Shown: positions 10,450-22,630 of the stretch, in pieces
Position numbering within the stretch: position 1 is the first letter of the stretch
Layout of the letters: each line of letters begins with the position of its first letter
Assembly (NCBI RefSeq): GCF_002776525.5
Contig: NC_045449.1
Location: 1,914,717-1,978,716 of the forward strand
DNA length: 64,000 nucleotides
Direction: 5' to 3'
Source: Piliocolobus tephrosceles
Lineage: Eukaryota; Chordata; Mammalia; Primates; Cercopithecidae
Position numbers and translations under genes: made by a program
Notes under the pieces: model-generated
Told to the model about the DNA's origin: nothing
The model's database searches: none
The model's input: the letters and a program-made list of their open reading frames with translations, nothing else

Positions 10450-11425
10450 TATATTTCTAGTCCTTTACCAAATTTTGTTATAAACTGACAATTTATATTT
10501 GTGTATATTTACAAGGGTACAAAGCGATATGTTTTATGAATACAATGTATAATAATTAAATCCAGCTAATTAACGTATCTATCACCTCAAATACTTATTT
10601 CATTGTGGTGAGAAAATTTGAAATTTACTCTTATTTTTTTTTAGACAGGGTCTTGCTGTCACCCAGGCTGGAGTGCAGTGGTATGATCAAGGCTCACTGC
10701 AGTCTTGACTTCCCAGGCTCAAGTGATCTTCCCACCTCAGCCTCCCAAGTAGCTGGGACTACAGGCGTGGACCACCACACCCTGCTAATTTCATTTTTTT
10801 TTTAAATTTAGAGATGAGGTCTCACTATGTTGCCCAGGCTGGTTTGAGCTCCTGGTCTCAAGGGATCATCCTGCCTCAGCCCCCAAAGTGCGGGGATTAC
10901 AGCTGTGAGCGACCACGTCTGACCTCTTAAAGCAATTTTAAATGTACACTACTGTATTTTTATGTCCACCATGCTGTTCAACAGATCTCAGAAAAACACA
11001 CACCCATCTTTCTCCCATGGAACTGAGGTTTTGAACCCTTTGACCATCATCTCCCCATTTCCTAGCCTCTGTAGCCACCATTCTACTGTCTGCTTTTATA
11101 AGCCGGACTCCTTCAGATTCCACATGTAAGTGAGAACATATGGTATGTGTTTTTCTGTGCCTGGCTTATTTCACTTAGCATAATGCTCCTCAATTCCATC
11201 CATGTTGCTGAGAACGACAGAACTTCTTTTTAAAGACCGAATAGTACTCCGTTGTGTGTATGTCCCACCTTTTCTTTATCCATTCACCTGTTGATGGATA
11301 CTCAGACTAATTCCATAACTTGGTTACTGTGACTAGTGCTGCAGTGAACCTGGGAGTCCAGACATCTCTTCAACCAACTGCTTTCAAATCTTTTGGGTGA
11401 ATGCCCAGAATTGGGATTACTCTCT
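10450..11425 (-). repeat. L1 LINE 3' end, antisense
   Basis: Antisense L1 3' region: 'tcaccatgctgttcaacaga'-type text, then ccacatgtaagtgagaacat, ttcacttagcataatgctcc, ccatccatgttgctgagaac and cacctgttgatggatactca. This is the classic complement of the ORF2 end and 3' UTR. An Alu at 10629-10923 splits it. No coding capacity remains. Confidence 0.9.
10629..10923 (-). repeat. Alu SINE in L1
   Basis: Antisense Alu (tttttttttagacagggtct to gaccacgtctgacc), inserted in the antisense L1. Confidence 0.92.
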
Positions 11426-12200
11426 TTCCATTCTTACAGGTTTCTGTGATTCTGGGCAGTCATCTTGGAAAGGAGGAAAGGATCATTCTGCCGCTGAGCT
11501 TGATGGAGGAACTCAGCTCTGTCATAGGGGACAGTGCCAAGAGCTGGGCTTGGCCTTTTTGGAAGGGTTAAAGATTCAGAATGTGAACTAACAGTGAGAG
11601 GCTAGAGATTACTCTGATGGAAAAGGGTGGTACAGGTTACTCTCATATGATAAGCCACTCAGGAAGACTTGGAGAGTTTTATGGAATCATTAGCACAGAG
11701 CTCCCCTCTGGCCACAGAGCAGAGGAAGAAACAGCGGACCAGTTTATAAAGCTCCAGAGCGGAAAATTTCTGTTGGTGTCCAAACTAAGTTTTTGGCTTT
11801 CTGTGAAGTTTGGAAAGACTTATACTGATGTTTTAATCACCTGTTTAGTGTTCTGAGGACTCCTGTCAGCGGCCTCACTGAGCTTGCTTCAGCAGGCAGT
11901 GGGGAACGGCTGGCTCAAGCCCCATGCTCTTCTTGTGAGCTGTTTCTTTCCCATGACCATCTCCAACACCCTGTAGCTCCCTTTGGGCCACTTGGAGGGT
12001 ATAAACCAAACCTGTGAGCCCTATAGGAGATTGAGCGCACTCTTTTGGGCTAACTTAACACCAGATCTAAAGTCAGGAAAGACCCCTTAATAAGAGCACT
12101 GGTGCAAAGAGGTAAGTAGTCTCAAGATTAGTCTGCCAGCAACACCTCCGCAGTGGCACAGACAAAGCAGGCTTGCCTTCCAGGAGAATCACCACCAACA
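11426..12200. other. non-repetitive stretch with splice-like signals
   Basis: About 770 bases without repeats. It contains a pyrimidine-rich acceptor-like site (ctctttccattcttacag, ending 11439) and a consensus donor-like caaagag|gtaagt at 12112. No long conserved-looking frame joins them, so a transcript here is unproven. Confidence 0.35.
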
Positions 12201-12205
12201 CATTC

Positions 12206-12509
12206 TTTTTTTTCTCTTTTTTTTTTTCAGTTGGAATCTTGCTCTGTAGCCCAGGCTGGAGTGCAATGGCACAATCTCAGCTCACTGCAACCTCTGCTTC
12301 CCAGGTTCAAGTGATTCTCCTGCCTCAGCCTCCTGAGTAGCTGGGATTACAGGCGTGTGACACCAAGCTTGGTTAATTTTTGTATTTTTAGTACAGACAG
12401 GGTTTCACCACGTTGGCCAGGTAGGTCACGAATTCCTGACCTCAAGGGTTCCGTCTGCCTCAGCTTCCCAAATTGCTAGGATTACAAGCATGAGCCACTG
12501 TGCCTGGCC
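12206..12509 (-). repeat. Alu SINE, full length
   Basis: Antisense Alu from the T-rich tail to gtgcctggcc at 12509. Confidence 0.94.
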
Positions 12510-13049
12510 ACCATTCAGACTTTCTAAAGCACTTGGGTATTTATCGTGAAAAGAAGTCCTCACAATTGAAAATGCATACTGAACAAATTCAGGGCAGGGA
12601 AAGTTCTAGAAAGAAAAACTCATTAACACGCCAACACGCCAGAAGCTCTTTAAAGAGGTTAAGGGGGTTGAAAAAAAAAAAGGTTCAGGGTAGTGGCAGG
12701 TAGAGCAAGTCAGCATCTTACATCCTCTGCAATTTTCATTGATCACAGTTTCTTGGTGGCCTAAATATCCCATTTTACTGGGAAAGCTGTGGTGTAGATG
12801 AAGTGGTGACAGATGGTTGCTAGGAATTATGCTATTTCATTTGATTATCATGGTAATCCTGTGAGACAGGAAGAGGAAACTAAAGCTCAGAGAAAGCAAG
12901 TGATGAAGTGATGAAGCTGGGCTTTGAACCCAGATTTGTGTTACTCCAAAGTCTGGGCTCATTGTATTATAATATGGACTCTTATGAAGGAAATGGCACT
13001 TTCACAAAGAGCATAGGGCACTTTTGAGAAAGGGCTCTACTTTAAGTTA
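12510..13049. other. unique stretch with MIR
   Basis: 12510-12780 is unassigned. About 12790-12975 is MIR in plus orientation (gctatttcatttgattatca, gaaactaaagctcagagaaa, gctgggctttgaacccagat). The end to 13049 is unassigned. Confidence 0.65.
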
Positions 13050-13337
13050 TCTTTTGTTTTTGAAGACAGGGTCGCACTCTGTTGCCCAGACTGAGTGCAA
13101 TGGTGTGATCACGGCTCACTGCAGTCTCAAACTCCCAGGTTCAAGTGATCCTTCTACCTCAGCCTCCTGAACATCTGGGACTACAGGTATGCGCCACCAC
13201 GCCCAGCTTCTTTTTTTGTAGAGATGGGGTCTCACTATGTTATCCAGGCTGGTTTCAAACTCCTGGACTCAAGCAATCCTCCCACCTCAACCTCCCAAAG
13301 TGGTGGGATTATAGGTGTGAGCCACCACACCCAGCCT
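13050..13337 (-). repeat. Alu SINE
   Basis: Antisense Alu (gaagacagggtcgcactctg to ccaccacacccagcc). It faces a plus-strand Alu 36 bases away. Confidence 0.92.
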
Positions 13338-13373
13338 ATTTCAAGTCTTTCTCACTTAAAAAATATTACACTC

Positions 13374-13692
13374 GGCTGGGTGTGGTGGCTCATGCCTGTA
13401 ATCCCAGCACTTTGGGAGGCCAAGGTAGCTGGATTACCTGAGGTCAGGAGTTCGAGACCAGCCTGGCCAACATGGTGAAACCCCATCTCTACTAAAAATA
13501 CAAAAATTAGCCAGGTGTTGTGGCAGGTGCCTGTAATCCCAGCTACTTGGGAGGCTAAGGCAGGAGAACTGCTTGAACTTGTGAGGCGGAGGGTGCACTG
13601 AGCCAAGACCGTGCCACCGCACTCCAGCCTAAGCAACAAAAGCAAAACTCTGTCTCAAAAAAATTATAAAAATAAATAAATAAATAAATAAT
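13374..13692 (+). repeat. Alu SINE with (AAAT)n tail
   Basis: Starts ggctgggtgtggtggctcat; both arms are present. The tail has become a short (AAAT)n microsatellite at about 13665-13692. Confidence 0.94.
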
Positions 13693-14958
13693 ACTACGTA
13701 GAGTATATTATAATTATATAAATATAATAGTATTACAGTAGCCTAAGTCCCTCAAGACAAAAAAAAACAGTTCTGACAAATTTGCCTTTAGAGGAACACA
13801 AATTGAATGGCTGCTTGACTAAGCCACAGGCAAGAAAAGAAATACTGAAATTTAAAATTTCTCAGAATACCTGCCCTAAAAAGAGTTCTATCATTCAGAT
13901 TCATTTCATTTCACTGGACATAATATGCGCAAAACCTCAGCTGATTACTTCATGAGCTGAATGAATACAGGAAACTAGTAACTGCCAGATGTTAAGACCT
14001 GTATGTGGGTAACCTCTGAAAGTTGTCTGCACCACAGCCTTGAACTTTTATACTGAATGTAAAGAGTAAAGTCCATCATGAGGACAGGAAAATGGAAATC
14101 AAAGCTCCCTCCTGATACTTGGCACCCAAAGGCTCCACAAATCTATCAATCCAAGTAACTTTTACTTTGCAAGCAACAGGGTGTGTTATTTATCTGGCAA
14201 TGCTTGATCTTGGAGAAGGTATGAAGGAGGAGAAGAGAGCATAATAGTTTACTTCTCAGTGGAAAAACCAGGCTTAAGGAGGAGATACTGATTTCTAATT
14301 GAGTTCTCAGGGAGACCTTCTCTGCCATAGAATTTTCCCTTCCCACCCCATCACTTTTCTTCTTCTTACCAAGGGAAGTTTCTTCAAATTGCTGTCTCTG
14401 GCTCAAAGTTAATTTCCCTTTGGCCAAAGCACTCTGCACATGCCATTGTTCCATGCCCTGTTATGCCAGAGTTCAAGCCGATAAGCCACCAACATGCCTT
14501 TTAATAAAGGAAGGGAGGGGGTCTCTCAAGGGAACTCTGCTTACTGAGGGAAAAGAGAGTCCTATAGCAGCAAAGGCACATACTACCCTTCCTCAGTGAC
14601 CTCAGAGGAGTCTATTTACAAAGGCTATAGTTAGAGAGGAAAGAGCGAGAAGGAAGGGAAAGAGAGGCAGACCATGACCAGAGAGGTCTTATGTCCCACA
14701 GGAATAACTCTGAGGACAAGGAAAAGGCTGTCCTGTCACAAGGGCAAAATTAACCAGACCCAGCCAATTATGAGGGAGGGAAGGAAGGAGGATGCTGGGA
14801 ACATGAAGGGGGCAAGGCTTACAGGCCACTACATACATGGGGGAATGCACGAGGAAACTGTTCCAAAGGTGATGACAAGGCAGACAGGAAACCTCCGTGT
14901 CTCTGCTGACAGGAAAGAAAGAGCGAAATTCTGGATCTTCTCTCTAGGCAGGATTTCT
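13693..14958. other. non-repetitive stretch
   Basis: About 1.27 kb with no repeat I recognise. It begins AT-rich (13690-13740) and has a purine-rich patch around 14635-14670. Open frames here (for example 102 residues at 14146-14454, minus) show no known domain. Confidence 0.5.
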
Positions 14959-15272
14959 CTTTTTCTTTCTTTCTTTCTTTCTTTTTTTTCTGAGACAGAG
15001 TCTCAGTTTGTCGCCCAGGCTGGAATGCAATTGTGTGATCTCGACTCACTGCAACCGCCATCTCCCGGGTTCCAGCAATTCTCCTGCCTCAGCCTCCCAA
15101 GTAGCTGGGATTACAGGCATGTGCCACCACGCCTGGCTGATTTTTGTATTTTTAGTATAGACGGGGTTTCACCATGTTGGTCAGGCTAGTTTTGAACTCC
15201 TGACCTCAGGCGATCTGCCCGCGATGGCCTCCCAAAGTGCGGGGATTACAGGTGTGAGCCACTGCGCCCGGA
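14959..15272 (-). repeat. Alu SINE with (TTTC)n tail
   Basis: Antisense Alu with a tail of repeated 'tttc' (about 14959-14982) and both arms, ending actgcgcccggac. Confidence 0.94.
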
Positions 15273-16431
15273 CTCTATGAAGGATTCCTGACAGGCATGT
15301 GACATTCCCTGTCTTCCCATGGGTGCGCTGACAGCTGGGAACCCTGCCCTTCAGGTCAGGTAGGGCAGGGATTTAGACCTCTCAGGAGTTCATGAAGAGG
15401 TTCAGTAACGACTGAAACCACGATCCCAAACACAAATGGGGACTGTCATTTCCTGTTGGGTTTCCATGCTGTAAAACAGTGGGGGAGAAATGCCAGCTAC
15501 GAAGTACTACGTCTTCTGTGGAAAATGGAGTATGCAGTGTATCTGGCTCCAGGTTCTGACTTGTAAATCTACGTGAGAACTGGCTGTTAGCTGCTAGAGG
15601 ATGATAGTGTCAAAGAGACACTCTACCACTCAACCTGCCGCCTTTCTGCTCACTCTCTGTGGGCTCTAGGTAGCTGATGAGCCTCCATAGGAAGGGCAGT
15701 CCTGGGCTGGGGCAGCTCCTCTGGGCACTAGCTCACTGTCCTGTGTTCTTAAACAGCCCTGATGGAACAAGCCATCTGTGAGGGTTATTTAACTTGGAGC
15801 TGGAAGAGGGTGAGGATGTGGAAAAAATAAACTGAGCAGCCAATGGATGGGGCCAGAGAGAGAGAGAAGGCAGGTGGCATGTTCATGGGACTGTGTGCCA
15901 GGGCCAAGCAGGGTGGGACTGCAGAAAGGAATGGTGCCGAAAGGAGGCCAGCATGGGAGCGGCTGGAACACCCAGGACAGCAGAATTTTATTTCCAAAAT
16001 GGTATTTTGTTGTTCTCCTTCAAGGACACCCAAGCCCTCACTTGAGAGTTCCACTTACGGGAGAATCCTGGAATGGTGTAACTAAGCGCACCTGCCTTGC
16101 CTTCTGGAAAGCGACCTGAACCTTGCCTAATTTCTGAGCCTTAGCCTGCAAGATAAATCTAACAGGTTGTTTTTTTTATTTTTACATCCAATGCCTCCAA
16201 ATAATGGCAACAGCTAAGAGGGTAGAAAACGGAAATGCCAAAGGATTACGGAGAATTTGCAGGAATTACAGAAAATAGCTACAGAAACTACAGGATGATC
16301 CAGAAGGAGATATGGGAATCTGGTGTATGACTGAATTGTAACTGGACCTCTTTGGAGTCTTCTTAGCCACTCTCCAACCCGCAGCCTCCACTATAAAAAC
16401 ACATATTGAAACTTTCATTTTAAAAAATCTT
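15273..16431. other. non-repetitive stretch
   Basis: About 1.16 kb. A weak MIR-like phrase (tgagccttagcctgcaagat) occurs at about 16135-16160. Otherwise no repeat, exon or RNA was recognised. Confidence 0.5.
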
Positions 16432-16730
16432 GCCAGGCGCAGTGACTCACACCTGTAATCCCAGGACCTTGAAAGGCTGAGGCAGGCGGGTAACTTAAGG
16501 TCAGGGGTTTGAGACCAGCCTGACCAACATAGTGAAAATGCAAAAAAAAAAAACAACAAAAATTAGCCTGTCATGGTGGTGCACACCTGCAGTTCCAGCT
16601 ACTCAGGAGGCTGAGGCAGAATTGCTTGAACCTGGGAGGCAGAGATTGTAGTGAGCCAAGATTGTGTCACTACACTCTAGCCTGGGCCACAAAGTGAGAC
16701 TCTGTCTCAAAAAAAAAAAAAAAAAAAAAA
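16432..16730 (+). repeat. Alu SINE
   Basis: Plus-strand Alu (gccaggcgcagtgactcaca) with an A-rich middle and a long poly(A) tail. Confidence 0.93.
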
Positions 16731-16734
16731 TTCT

Positions 16735-17019
16735 GAGCCAGGTGTGGTTGCTCATCCCTATAATTCCAGAACTTTGGGAGGCCAAGGTGGGTGGATCACC
16801 TGAGGGTTAGGAGTTTGAGAATAGCCTGGCCAATATGGCGAAACCCCGTCACTGCTAAAAATACAAAAAAATCAGTCGCACGGGGTGGTGAGCACCTGTA
16901 ATCCCAGCTATTGGGGAGACTGAGGTGGTAAAATCACTCGAATCCAGGAGTTGGAGGTTGCAGTGAATTGAGGATTACACACCACTGCACTCTAGGCCGG
17001 GCGACAGAGCAAAAAAAAA
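16735..17019 (+). repeat. Alu SINE, tandem with the previous
   Basis: Begins gagccaggtgtggttgctca a few bases after the poly(A) of the preceding Alu, in the same orientation. Both arms are present; it ends gggcgacagagcaaaaaaa. Confidence 0.93.
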
Positions 17020-17337
17020 CCCTAGGCATTTTCACTTATCTCATTTAATCCTTACTAAAATGTTATGAAATAACTAATGTCATCCCCATTTTTCAGAGAA
17101 TAAACTCAACCTCAGAAACAATAAATTATCTGGAGTTTTCTTATGACTAGCACAGAGCATAACAAAGGCTATGGCATCTATCTACAACAGGAAGATGTAT
17201 TTTTCTGCAGGCTGTCGTGGCAAAACAGCATTAGTTGACAGTATCTCATCTGATCCATTCCTGATTACCAAGTCTATGTGGTATAGTCTCACAAGATTTG
17301 AAAGACAGACCAAAAAGCTGCTGTTAGAATATATGTC
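17020..17337 (+). repeat. MIR fragment followed by unique sequence
   Basis: About 17030-17125 reads cacttatctcatttaatcct, catccccatttttcagagaa and taaactcaacctcagaaaca, a MIR core in plus orientation. The remaining ~210 bases are unassigned. Confidence 0.6.
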
Positions 17338-17633
17338 TCTTTTTTTTTTGACACTGAGTCTCACGCTTTGTCACCCAGGCTGGAGTGCAGTGGCGCAATC
17401 TCGGCTCACTGCAAGCTCCACCTCCTGGGTTCAAGCGATTCTCATACCTCGACCTTGCGAGTAGCTGTGATTATAGGCGTGTGCCACCATACCTGGCTAA
17501 TTTCTGTATTTTTACTAGATACAGGGTTTCGCCATGTTGGCCAGCCTGGTCTTCAACTGCTGGCCTCAAGTGATCCGCCTGCCTCAGCCTCTCAAAACGC
17601 TGGGATTACAGGTGTGAGCCACTGTGCATGGCC
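17338..17633 (-). repeat. Alu SINE, full length
   Basis: Antisense Alu from tttttttttttgacactgag to actgtgcatggcc. Confidence 0.94.
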
Positions 17634-17880
17634 TTTCTCACTCTTTATTAAATATTTCCAAGGCAGTAGATTAAGAATAGGATTAGAGACAGGAATCCAA
17701 TAGCTGCACGTGCTACTTACTCTACTTTTGAAGAACACATATAGACAGGCAAACCATTATAAACTACTTTGAAGTATAGTTTGAGTGCTTTATATTGATA
17801 AAAACAGACAAAATTTCTGGACCAGCCTATACTAGGGAAACCTATATACACCCTAAACTTTTAAAAAATTGACAACACAA

Positions 17881-18155
17881 GGCCAGATGCAGTGACTCAC
17901 GCCTGTAGTCCTAGCACTTTGGGAGGCCAAGGTGGGTGGATCACCTGAAGTCAGGAGTTCAAGACCAATATGGAAAAACTCTGTCTCTACTAAAAATTAG
18001 TTGGGTGTGGTGGTGCACTTCTGTAGTCCCAACTACTTGGGAGGCTGAGGCATGAGAATTGCTTGAACCCGGAGGCAGAGGTTGCAGTGAGCCGAGATTG
18101 AGCTACTGCATTCCAGTCTGGGTGACACAGTGAGATTCCATCTTAAAAAAAAAAA
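17881..18155 (+). repeat. Alu SINE with small left-arm deletion
   Basis: Starts ggccagatgcagtgactcac. The left arm lacks the usual 'agcctggccaacatgg' block (it reads gaccaatatggaaaaactct). Target-site duplication gacaacaca at 17871-17879 and 18156-18164. Confidence 0.93.
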
Positions 18156-18164
18156 GACAACACA

Positions 18165-19165
18165 GAACTAAAAGCTGTCACTTAATTCTGTTACTTAAGC
18201 TAAAGCCACTATTGCTGCTGACAAAGTACCAAAGGAGTTCAATGAGAACGTCTGTTCTGGGAGGCACTAAAGATATGGTTGCACCTCAGAATCAAGTACC
18301 AGGCCAAACTGAAGCCAAAGCTGTTTAGTAATGTGTAGTTTAGAAACATGGCACATGGTAAAAACAAGCAATACAAAGGCTGAATTTTAAAAACAAAACC
18401 TTCCCACCTCTTTTTAGGCCCTGTTGCGAGTTTCTGGTATGTTCTTCAGAGATATTTCTGCATTTACTGACATACGTGATTAACTATGAGCTCTCTCTAC
18501 CTTTTATAGATATATTTATGTACGTGGTGATACACTATAACACACGCACACACGGTATCTTCATCATCAACATCATTTGTGAAGCACATTTCATGCCAAA
18601 TACTAAGGATCATCAACAATAAAGCACTCTGTGTTGGGGGGACTGGCGGAAAGACCTAGCAAAAGCAGCAAAGGGAAGCAGAGAGAAGACAGACCCTGAT
18701 GATAGGCTCAAATCCATCAGTCATCATCAAGTCCAACGGGCCTCGGAGTGGTCAGCAACAACAGTCTCCCGAGCCAAGCAGGGTCTCAAATGACACAAAG
18801 GTGGGCAAAATGGCCTGCATTTACATGTCACAAAATAATGTGCCAAGTGGATACATGCGCTCCAGCCTGCATGCTGCCCAGGAAGAGCTCCCGCCCCAGA
18901 GGAATCAGTACCAGGAGGGTCATCCACAAATCTGAAGGCCAGAAACAAGGAGTGCTATATATAGATTTACTGTGGAAACTACACGGTTCTAATTCTACCT
19001 TGATGTGCAGGCTACGTGTTACGGCAAGAGCTGCCTGGTACATCTGAAGGCTGCTGCACCACCTTCAGTGCCAGTCTCCTTATCAGAGGAGAACATACAG
19101 CTGTCACAGAACAGAAAGTAAGATATTTGAGGTGTTTCAGGCTGATCTCACAGTCGGAGTTCTAA
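18165..19165. other. non-repetitive stretch
   Basis: About 1 kb with no Alu or L1 recognised. Frames of 70-100 residues occur on both strands over 18699-19047 but overlap each other in conflicting frames and match no family I know. Confidence 0.5.
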
Positions 19166-19169
19166 ATGT

Positions 19170-19465
19170 ATTCTACTGAATTCAATAAATATTTATTAAG
19201 CACATGCTATGATGTGGCAGGCCCTATTCAAACCACCAGAATACAGCAGTGAATAAAACAATGCTCCTATTCCCATGGAGCTTCACATTTTCCCGAGACT
19301 GAGAATCAAATAAGCAGATAGTAGTGGGGAGCACTGTGAAAAAAAGTCGGGTAAGAGAGACAGAGAGTGGCAGGGTGGGAAAGAGTATAGACATTATATA
19401 TAAGATGGTGAACAGAAGACCCTAAGAAAGGTAACATTTGATCAGACTTGAAGGAGTAAGCCACA
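19170..19465 (+). repeat. L2/MIR-class ancient repeat
   Basis: Contains attcaataaatatttattaa, gcacatgctatgatgtggca, aatacagcagtgaataaaac, ctattcccatggagcttcac and gtaacatttgatcagacttg in the order seen in mammalian L2-class repeats. The family name is tentative. Confidence 0.6.
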
Positions 19466-19485
19466 AAAAAGAGAGGTCCCTTCTT

Positions 19486-19724
19486 ATTTGAGACAGGATC
19501 TCACTCTGCTGCCCAGGTTGCAGTACAGTGGTGTGACCATAGCTCATGCAGCCTCCCAAGTAGCTGGGACCACAGGCACCTGCCACCATGCCTGGCTAAT
19601 TTTTTATAGAAACGGGGTCTCCCTATATTGCCCAGGCTGGTCTTGAACTCCTGGGTTCAAGGGATCCTCCTGCCTTGGCCTTTTAAAGTGCTGGGATTAC
19701 AGGCATGAGCCACCATGCCTGGCC
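19486..19724 (-). repeat. Alu SINE, internally deleted
   Basis: Antisense Alu (gagacaggatctcactctgc to ccaccatgcctggcc) lacking part of the right arm: 'cagcctcccaagtagctggg' follows directly after 'gctcatg'. Confidence 0.9.
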
Positions 19725-20426
19725 TGAAAGGTCCTTACAGTGGGCTTCTTGGGCGGGTGGCTGGAGCATTAAGGAGTTCCTTCTCTGATCGAAGGGCTTG
19801 TTAGCTACACAGTGTGAAGGAAGGAGAACAGGCTTTTCTACCTCAGCCCGGTGAGACAAGACGCCTTTGAGAGTTTCTGCAGCTTGCATACCCTCTCCAT
19901 GCAGTTTCTGGAAAGTCTCCATCACAGATGAGAGTTTTAGGTTGAATTTTAAGTTTGACCACAAATATTTAAACTTCCCTGGACCACAAATACAGTATCT
20001 TCTCTGTGGTTTATCTGGCAGCAAGTACATATTTACAAATCTCTATATGTCTGCCTGTTATTTAAATTTCTTACAGAAGTGCCAAGGTCTTTAGTTGTGA
20101 TTTACCCCCTCCCCCTCCGTATTGGTAGGTATAGTCTTGATTAGGCCTAATTCTTGGGAAAAGGAGGTATCTTTAAAACAGAAGCTTAGAAGTCTTCCTG
20201 GTTAAATTTCCTATTATCGCTTTCCTCTTAAAAAAAAAAAAGTCTGTGGTCTGTTCCAAGTTCTTGTATTTGAAATGAAATGTAAAAATTGAATTTTTTT
20301 GGTGCTTTTTTTTTTCCACTATAGAACTGAGAATAAAACTTAAAGCTAAATAAATCTGCATACTTTAGCTGTACTAAAAAGCAAAACAACAAACAAAAAA
20401 CAAGCCAGGTATAATGAGCTCCAAAC
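19725..20426. other. non-repetitive stretch
   Basis: About 700 bases with no recognised gene or repeat. Poly(A) and poly(T) runs near 20229 and 20307. Confidence 0.5.
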
Positions 20427-20728
20427 TTTTTTTTTTTTTGAGACAGACTCTCACTCTTTCACCCTCTGTCACCCAGGCTAGAGTGCAGTGGCACAATCAC
20501 GGCTCACTGCAACCTCCACCTCCCAGGTTCAAGCGATCCCTCTGCCTCAGCCTCCTGAGTAGCTGGGACCACAGACATGCATCACAATGCCTAATTTTTA
20601 TATTTTTGGTAGAGATAGGGGTTTCACCATGTTAACTAGGCTGGTTTTGACCTCCTGAGCTCAAGTGATCTACTGGCCTCAGCTTCCCAAAGTGCTGGGA
20701 TTACAGGTGTGAGCTACTGTGCCCAGCC
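20427..20728 (-). repeat. Alu SINE, full length
   Basis: Antisense Alu with a poly(T) tail. The right-arm start carries a small duplication (cactctttcaccctctgtcacc). Ends gtgcccagcc. Confidence 0.93.
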
Positions 20729-21051
20729 TTTTATTTATTTATTTTTTAAGATACAGAGTCTTGCTCTGTCACCCAGGCTGGAGTGCAGTGGTGTGATCAA
20801 GGCTTACTGCAGCCTCCACCTCCCAGCCTCCCAGGCTCAAGTGATCCTCCCCACCACTTCAGCCTCCTGAGTAGTGGAGAGTTAGCACTACAGGCGCGTG
20901 CCACCATACCCGGCCAATTTTTTTTTACTTTTTGTAGAGACAGGGCCTCACTATTTGCCCAGGTTGGACTTGAACTCCTGGGCTCAAGTGATCCACCTGC
21001 CTCGGCCTCACAAAGTGCTCAGATAACAGGTATGAGCCACTATGCTGGGCC
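20729..21051 (-). repeat. Alu SINE, abutting the previous
   Basis: Antisense Alu beginning with a (TTTA)n-like tail. It has a small internal duplication (cctcccagcctcccaggctc) and ends ctatgctgggcc. Confidence 0.92.
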
Positions 21052-21655
21052 TAAGGCCCAATTTCTAAATGAATACTCTTATTTACTTACCAATTCCTGA
21101 AAATTATAACATGCACTAGAGTTACAAAGAATACAGCAAACATCCCTCCTCTCCAGCTGGGTCTTCAACAAAGCTGGCTTGGGAACAGGTTCTGACTCCA
21201 CGAGAACACAAAATTCTTAAATGGGTCTCTGGGTTATCAGGACCGGTTTCTCTTAACACAGCTGCCAAGAGAGTTGTACGGCATTCTTATCAAATGAAAG
21301 CAAACAGGTAGATCATCTAAAACCCATGGCCTCAAAACAATCACTCCTACTCCATTCTGGAGATCTTCCACTGTTTTCCTCTTTCCTTTCCTGGACCTTT
21401 GGGGTACGGTCCCTACTAACATCCAGGCTACAGAGTTGACACCCAACACAGAGAGACTTAAGGAGCATCTTCACGAAATCACTGAATTATCTCCTCCCGA
21501 GTGTCATAGGAGAGTAGTGGAACTAGGTACGAAGTAACAAACCCACGCGCATAAACCCATGAAAGCATATTCTATGTACAACGCCTACCTTAATCAAATG
21601 AACAATGACCTTCAAAGTATTCAATCTGGAAGGCTAGAAGCTCATTTCTTAAAAC
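21052..21655. other. non-repetitive stretch
   Basis: About 600 bases; no repeat or gene recognised. Confidence 0.5.
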
Positions 21656-21665
21656 CTAGCATTGA

Positions 21666-21989
21666 GGCCAGGTGTGGTGGCTCATGCCTGTAATCTCAAC
21701 AGTCTGGGAGACCGAGGTAGGTGGATCACCCGAGGTCAGGAGTTCAAGACCAGCCTGGCCAACACGGCGAAATCCCACCTCTACTAAAAAAATACAAAAA
21801 TTAGCCGGGCGTGGTGGCGCACGCCTGTAGTCCCAGCTACTCGGGAGGCTGAGGTGAGAGAATCGCTTGAAACCAGGAGGCCAAGGTTGCAGTGAGCCTA
21901 GATTGCACCACTGCACTCCAGCCTGGGTGACAGAGCGGGACTCCATCTCAAACCAAAACAAAAAAAGCCCCCAAAAAACAAAAACAAAA
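21666..21989 (+). repeat. Alu SINE, full length
   Basis: Starts ggccaggtgtggtggctcat and ends in an A/C-rich tail. Perfect target-site duplication ctagcattga at 21656-21665 and 21990-21999. Confidence 0.96.
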
Positions 21990-21999
21990 CTAGCATTGA

Positions 22000-22313
22000 T
22001 TTGTTTAATCAGAATGACGTTAAGATGTGCTTCTATTCTGTCTATCCTTCCAGTTTCCCACTGAAATGACTAAAAACAAATAAATAAATAAAAATGAAGA
22101 AAGCATGCATCAGTACTAGGCAACCCCATACCAGAAACTTTGGGAAACTGTCTGCAAGACAAACAGTGGGTGGGACTGGAGTGAGAAAAAGGACAACTGA
22201 TGTTCAACCCTTTTCAGGCTGAGTAAGAATACAGACCTTAGTGGCAGTACCACATTCATATCCTTATCTTGGGGCAACTAATACAAGAACCAAGGTGGGT
22301 TGTGATGCATTTG
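22000..22313. other. non-repetitive stretch
   Basis: About 310 bases; nothing recognised beyond a short (AAAT) run at 22078-22094. Confidence 0.5.
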
Positions 22314-22326
22314 GAAGGGCACCAGG

Positions 22327-22621
22327 GACCAGGCGCGGTGGCTCATACCTGTAATCCCAGCACTTTGGGGGGCCATGGTGGGCGGATCACCTGAGGTCAG
22401 TAGTTTGAGACCAGCCTGGCCAACGTGGTGAAACCCCGTCTCTACTAAAAATACAAAAAATCAGTCGGGTGTGGTGGCAGGCGCCTGTAATACCAGCTAC
22501 TCAGGAGGCTGAGGCACAAGAATCTCTTCAATCCAGGAGGCAGAGGTTGTGGTGAGCCGAAATCGTGCCACTGCACTCCAGCCTGGGCAAAAATAAAATA
22601 AAACAAACAAACAAATAAAAA
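22327..22621 (+). repeat. Alu SINE, full length
   Basis: Starts gaccaggcgcggtggctcat. The right-arm end lacks the 'gacagagcgagac' block and passes into an AAAT/AAAC tail. Target-site duplication gaagggcac at 22314-22322 and 22622-22630. Confidence 0.95.
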
Positions 22622-22630
22622 GAAGGGCAC

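Noticed and set aside
14674..15189. 171-residue open frame
   Set aside because: The second half is Alu translation. The first half is unique but has no domain, promoter or splice context.
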